Shown here one piece after another: positions 60,110-64,000 of a DNA stretch of 64,000 nucleotides. Every line of letters begins with the position of its first letter. The first letter of the stretch is position 1. Position numbers and translations under genes: made by a program. The DNA is from Oscarella lobularis. Its lineage: Eukaryota > Porifera > Homoscleromorpha > Homosclerophorida > Oscarellidae. The DNA is taken from contig NC_089185.1 in NCBI RefSeq assembly GCF_947507565.1, positions 1 through 64,000 of the forward strand, written 5' to 3'. The notes beneath the pieces were generated by a model. The model did no database searches and was not told the DNA's origin. It was given only the letters and a program-made list of their open reading frames with translations.

Positions 60110-62581
60110 ATGGGTGACTTCGCAGATCTTGACGTCGAAACCGTTTCGCGCCTGCAGTCCATTCACGACGAGGCGCTACGACGAGTAAGACCTAACGCGC
60201 GATCGATTTCAGTCCGACACTGTTTTCATTTGTCGCTCTAGACGAGTCATTCTCAGGCCAATAACTCGTGCGACGACGACGATATGGATAGCGATCCCGT
60301 TCGACTTCGCAGCGATCGTTTCGAAGAGTTCTACGACGTCGAAAAAGATCTTGGAAAGTAAGTAGGGTCCTGTACACTAGTGGAAAAGGGTATAGACGGA
60401 TGCTAAGGGCAAGAGGAAACTCGTCGTTTTGCGGTTCGCGTTCCCATACTTAGATTCGATTTGTAGGCCCTAGGAGCGATTAGAAGCCCCGCAAAAGACT
60501 CGACGTTTTCTTTTTTTTTCCTAAAAGAGGTCGATTTGGCGTCGTAAAAGAGTGCCGATCGAAGGAAACGGGCGTTCCGTACGCGGGAAAGTTCGTACGG
60601 AAGGTCGGTCTGCGACGCGTAAGCGAAGAGGACATCAAGCGCGAATTGGCGATAATGAACGCGATTCGGTCGCGTCGCCTCATGAGACTGCGAGACGGCT
60701 TCGAAACGAAGGACTACGTCGTTTTTCTATGCGATCTGTAAGTGTTACGTTATACGGCGGCGGCGGCGGCGCCGCGCGTCTGTTTTGGGAACGGACACCC
60801 CTAAAAGTTTAGGCGGAATGGAAATTGAGAGTGCGCGGTGCGCGGTGCGCGTTCGCGCGCGCGGGGGAGGGTTTTTGATGAATGAATTCACTCGATCCAC
60901 ACTTTCTAGCATTACTGGCGGTGAACTGTTCGACTATTTGGCCGAAAAGGACGTTCTGATGGAAGAAGAAGCGGCGACGTTTACGCGCCAAATTCTCGAA
61001 GGAATCGCCTGTCTTCACGAGAAGAACATCGTTCATTTGGATCTCAAGGCAGGAAAACGCTAATAAAAAGAGCGCAATCTTCTATGTAGAGTACTCTTTT
61101 AGCCAGAGAATATCATGCTAAAGGACAAAGATCGAAAAGAAGTCGTCATCATCGATTTCGGCGTAGCACGTGATCTGACGAAAGGAGAAGCGAAAATAAT
61201 TCAAGGCACGCCAGAATTCATAGGTAACTAAAACGAATTATCGAGGAATGCAATCGTATACGCCTTTGTTTTTCTTTCCTCGTCATCGTCCAGCCCCCGA
61301 AGTGCTCAACTATGATCCGGTTTGCACGGCGACAGACATGTGGTGAGTATTATATCAAACAATATGTCGTCGCGTGTTATTCGACATTCTTAGGACTGTC
61401 GGAGTCATCGTCTACGTCATGTAAGAGAAAAAAAACCCAGTCTAAACGCCGATTCGCGTAACGTAACGTAACGCGCGAGAGAGAGAGAGTGATGTCACAA
61501 AGACAAGCGGACCAATCAGCTTACGCTACGTTACGTGAATGAATCTTTATCCATTTCGTCTAGGCTGAGCGGTTACTCGCCTTTTCTCGGCGACGACGAC
61601 AAAGAAACGTATCAAAACGTCATGTCAGGAGACTACGATTTCGACGAGGAATACTTTCCCGAGACGACATCGCGTGCCAAAGACTTCATCAATCATCTCC
61701 TGCGGCTTCGACCAAAGTAAACAGGACATAGTCTCGTGTCGTGCCTATCTATCTTTTTCTTAGGGATCGCTTTAGCGCTGATGAAGCGTTGATGCACGCC
61801 TGGATTCGAGTCAGTTAATCAATTATTGATTTATTTAAAATCTCACCTTCTTTTTTTCCAGCCTCGTCGCGGAGAACGAAGTCGTTCTCGAATCGATACG
61901 ACTCGTTTGAGACGATTTACAGCTCGGCAAAAGTGGCAGGTAAATAATTACAATCATCCATCATTCACTTGATAATTCTTTTTTTAGACGACGATGGAAG
62001 CCGTTCGACTGTCGCTTCGCTATCGACTTTCCCTCGGAAGTACGGCTTCCATGATAAAATCCGGTTCTTCGTCGCCCGACTGGGCGTCGTCGTCGCGAGA
62101 AGGAACGCCGGGTCTTCCAAAGGTAGAGAGCGCGCAAGAGCAAAAAAATCAATTATTCAATCTTTTTTTTTTAATAATTATGAAGAGTCTTTCGGGGGGT
62201 GATGGCAGCGAATATGATAACGTCTTTTCGCCTACGGACGACTCTTCAGGGGGGAAAAAGGGCTTGGGAAATCATCTAGATGAAAAGGAAGAGAAATCTC
62301 ACCTTCCCACGTCTCCTATAGCCGATCAAGTGAACGCCGTATTAGCGAGTCGATATCCTGGTCAGAAATCGCCGGTGCGGACGAACGCGGCGGCAGCGAC
62401 GGAGAAAAGAACGAGTTTGAGGGAGAAAATGAGACGAATAGGTGTCGTGGCTTTGAGTCCAAGTCCAGTGCCGGAATCAAGAGAAGAAGAGGAAGAGGAG
62501 GAGAAGAAGAAATTAGAAATGCCCAATGGTGAGCTAAAAGAATCATCGGCGGCGCCAGCCTTGAGGATAGAATCGGATTCG

Positions 62582-62622
<41 letters not shown>

Positions 62623-62991
62623 AGCCGCTGGAACCAAACGTGCCGCCAATAAAAGATACAAAGAATTTGCCTATAGCAATTCCCACGACGCAGACGACGA
62701 TGACGACGACAACACGTCTACTGATGGAAATCGAAGGAAGAAAATGAGTTGCGACGAGAGGTTGATACGCAATGGTTCCACGAGCGCAGCGGAGACTGAG
62801 AACGGCGAGCCATGGTCGCCGCCGCCAGTCAGTGGATCCACTGGGGGATCGGAGAGCGGAAGCGGTGGTCCCACGTCGCCGTCAAAACGAACGCAAACGG
62901 TCAAAAAAACAATTCTGAAGAAAATACGAATAACGCGAAAGAAGAAGAAGAAAGAGAGAAATTCGGTCGTCATTTCGAATGGAAGCAGCGA

Positions 62992-63042
<51 letters not shown>

Positions 63043-64000
63043 TGCTTCCGCCGCCACTGCTTCCGACGGCACAGCATTTGATTTTTCCGCATGGAAAACG
63101 ACGATGAGCGAAAGCGGCGGCAATCCCCCCGCCGCCGTCGCAAAAGAGGAACGAAAAAACGTCTTCAAGAAGGTTCGAGACGGCGTAAAGAAACGACTAA
63201 AAATGTCGTCGTCCACTTCGAGTTTGGGAGGCGAAGAGGATCAAACGGAAACGACAACAACGAAAGGAAAGGGAAACTTTGTCGAGCGTTTCTTTCGAAG
63301 GTTAAGTAAAAGACGATTGTCTTCCGATTCGGCGGATGAGTGCGGCGAGGAGACGAGTGTCAGGCGTTCATCTCGTGACGCTCAGACGATGCAGGAAGAA
63401 GAGAAGACGGCGGCGGCGGCGGCAGAAGAGGAGACGAAATTATTAGAGGTATCATTTGAGATTAAGACGACGACGACGGAAGAGAAGGAAGAGAAGGAAG
63501 CGTCGAACGGCAGCAATATCGACATTAGTGCGGCGGCGACGGAAGAAGACGCTGATTCGATGACGAATAATACGGAAACGATAATTCGTAGTGATAACGA
63601 TGATGATGATGATGATGGTGATGGTGGTAAGGAGGAGAAGAAAGAGGCTAAACCGCATATTTGCGGTTTGAATGATGCAAGCCGCTGTGGTCCGAAAGAA
63701 GAAGAAGAAGAAGAAGAAGATGAAGAATCTCACGTTTTGGTGACTAATGATGATGACGTAAGCAATTGCCAACCGCACGAGGAAGTAACTGGGGGGAAAG
63801 GCGATGATGAAAAGGAAGCGATGGCGGCGGCGGCACCCGCAACGGAGGACGGAACTTCATCATCTCTGGATGTCCTTACTCCTCCTCCTTCTTCTACGGC
63901 GGCGGCGGCGGCGGCGGCACCCGCGAACAAAGTCGTCGCCTCTCCTGTATTCGTCGACGATCTTAAATGGTCGAAACGGAGGGGATCGAATCCGCCGTCT
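60110..64000 (+). CDS. DAPK-like Ser/Thr kinase with long disordered tail (3' truncated by window)
   Basis: Multi-exon gene from the ATG at 60110; it continues beyond 64000. The kinase domain is complete: P-loop LGKGRFGVV, KFVRKVGL with the ATP-binding Lys, GGELFDYLAEKDVLMEEEA, HLDLKPENIML, IIDFGVARD, GTPEFIAPEVLNYDP and LSGYSPFLGDDDKETYQNV. These favour the DAPK family over MLCK. After it, RRFTARQKWQTTMEAVRLSL resembles the DAPK calmodulin-binding autoinhibitory segment. From ~62200 onward the sequence is disordered and charge-rich, with poly-Ala runs (~62581, ~62992) and acidic stretches. No ankyrin repeats appear before the window ends, unlike DAPK1. An intron (61422-61563) holds a MITE-like fragment. 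Activation by Ca2+/calmodulin is inferred from the family. Confidence 0.87.
61487..61517. mobile_element. MITE-like arm in kinase intron
   Basis: gagtgatgtcacaaagacaagcggaccaatc matches the right arm of the element at 48097-48144 with a few changes. It is flanked on both sides by cgtaacgtaacgtaacg and its reverse-complement-like ctacgttacgt, suggesting these are part of the element ends. Confidence 0.6.
62581..62624 (+). repeat. GCC triplet run (poly-Ala) in kinase tail
   Basis: About fourteen GCC codons in a row encode poly-alanine in the disordered tail of the DAPK-like kinase. A second run lies at 62992-63045. Confidence 0.9.
62992..63045 (+). repeat. Second GCC triplet run in kinase tail
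   Basis: About seventeen consecutive GCC triplets encode poly-alanine. With the earlier run, it shows repeated slippage expansion in the same exon. Confidence 0.9.

Overview
This 64 kb window looks like gene-dense nuclear DNA from an early-branching animal. Nearly every gene is a recognisable metazoan orthologue (A20, sestrin, CEP97, afadin, DMC1, BUD13, parkin, TRAPPC3, PSME4, NUPR1, JIP, a DAPK-like kinase). It also carries Amt-type ammonium transporters and a SLAC1-type anion channel, which most bilaterians lack. Introns are short (about 50-150 nt, often rich in TTAATTAA), intergenic gaps are about 50-500 nt, and density is one gene per about 3 kb. Afadin, parkin, A20 and a compact genome together suggest a sponge, possibly a homoscleromorph of the Oscarella type. 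The organism is an inference; no marker gene here settles it.

Layout, left to right. 0-11 kb: a secreted Ig-like/cysteine-rich protein, an intronless A20 (OTU plus six A20 zinc fingers), a sestrin, CEP97, and on the minus strand a single-exon LRR protein converging on CEP97. 11-14 kb: a poorly resolved chain of small exons of unknown function, followed by a minisatellite and five tandem exon-like cassettes. 14-25 kb: cytochrome-b5 reductase 4, a full-length afadin, and an intronless ankyrin protein. 25-29 kb: the meiotic recombinase DMC1 tail to tail with the splicing factor BUD13. 29-33 kb: a multi-exon TPR-containing protein I cannot name, head to head with BUD13. 33-37 kb: a SLAC1-family anion channel with a ~540-residue His-rich insertion. 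37-42 kb: BLTP3 (UHRF1BP1/SHIP164). 42-46 kb: two tandem ammonium transporters on the minus strand. 46-49 kb: parkin, then TRAPPC3 on the minus strand. 49-58 kb: PSME4/PA200 with a NUPR1 homologue nested in one of its introns. 58-60 kb: a JIP-type SH3-PTB scaffold. 60-64 kb: a DAPK-like kinase that runs off the window.

There are no operons. Several pairs share short divergent promoters (BUD13/TPR gene with 64 bp between start codons, AMT-2/parkin, TRAPPC3/PSME4). Functional themes recur (stress signalling and ubiquitin/proteasome: A20, sestrin, parkin, PSME4, NUPR1, JIP, DAPK; nitrogen/anion transport: SLAC1-like and two AMTs), but I have no evidence that the clustering is more than chance.

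The most notable observation is the animal SLAC1-type channel with its His-rich/CxxC insertion. Others are the nested NUPR1, a sestrin whose conserved redox-site histidine is cysteine, a small inverted-repeat (MITE-like) family in introns, the tandem 3' exon cassettes, and 18 exact copies of the palindrome TGACGTCA. Exon boundaries were read by eye from GT/AG sites and reading-frame continuity, so individual junctions may be off by a few codons.
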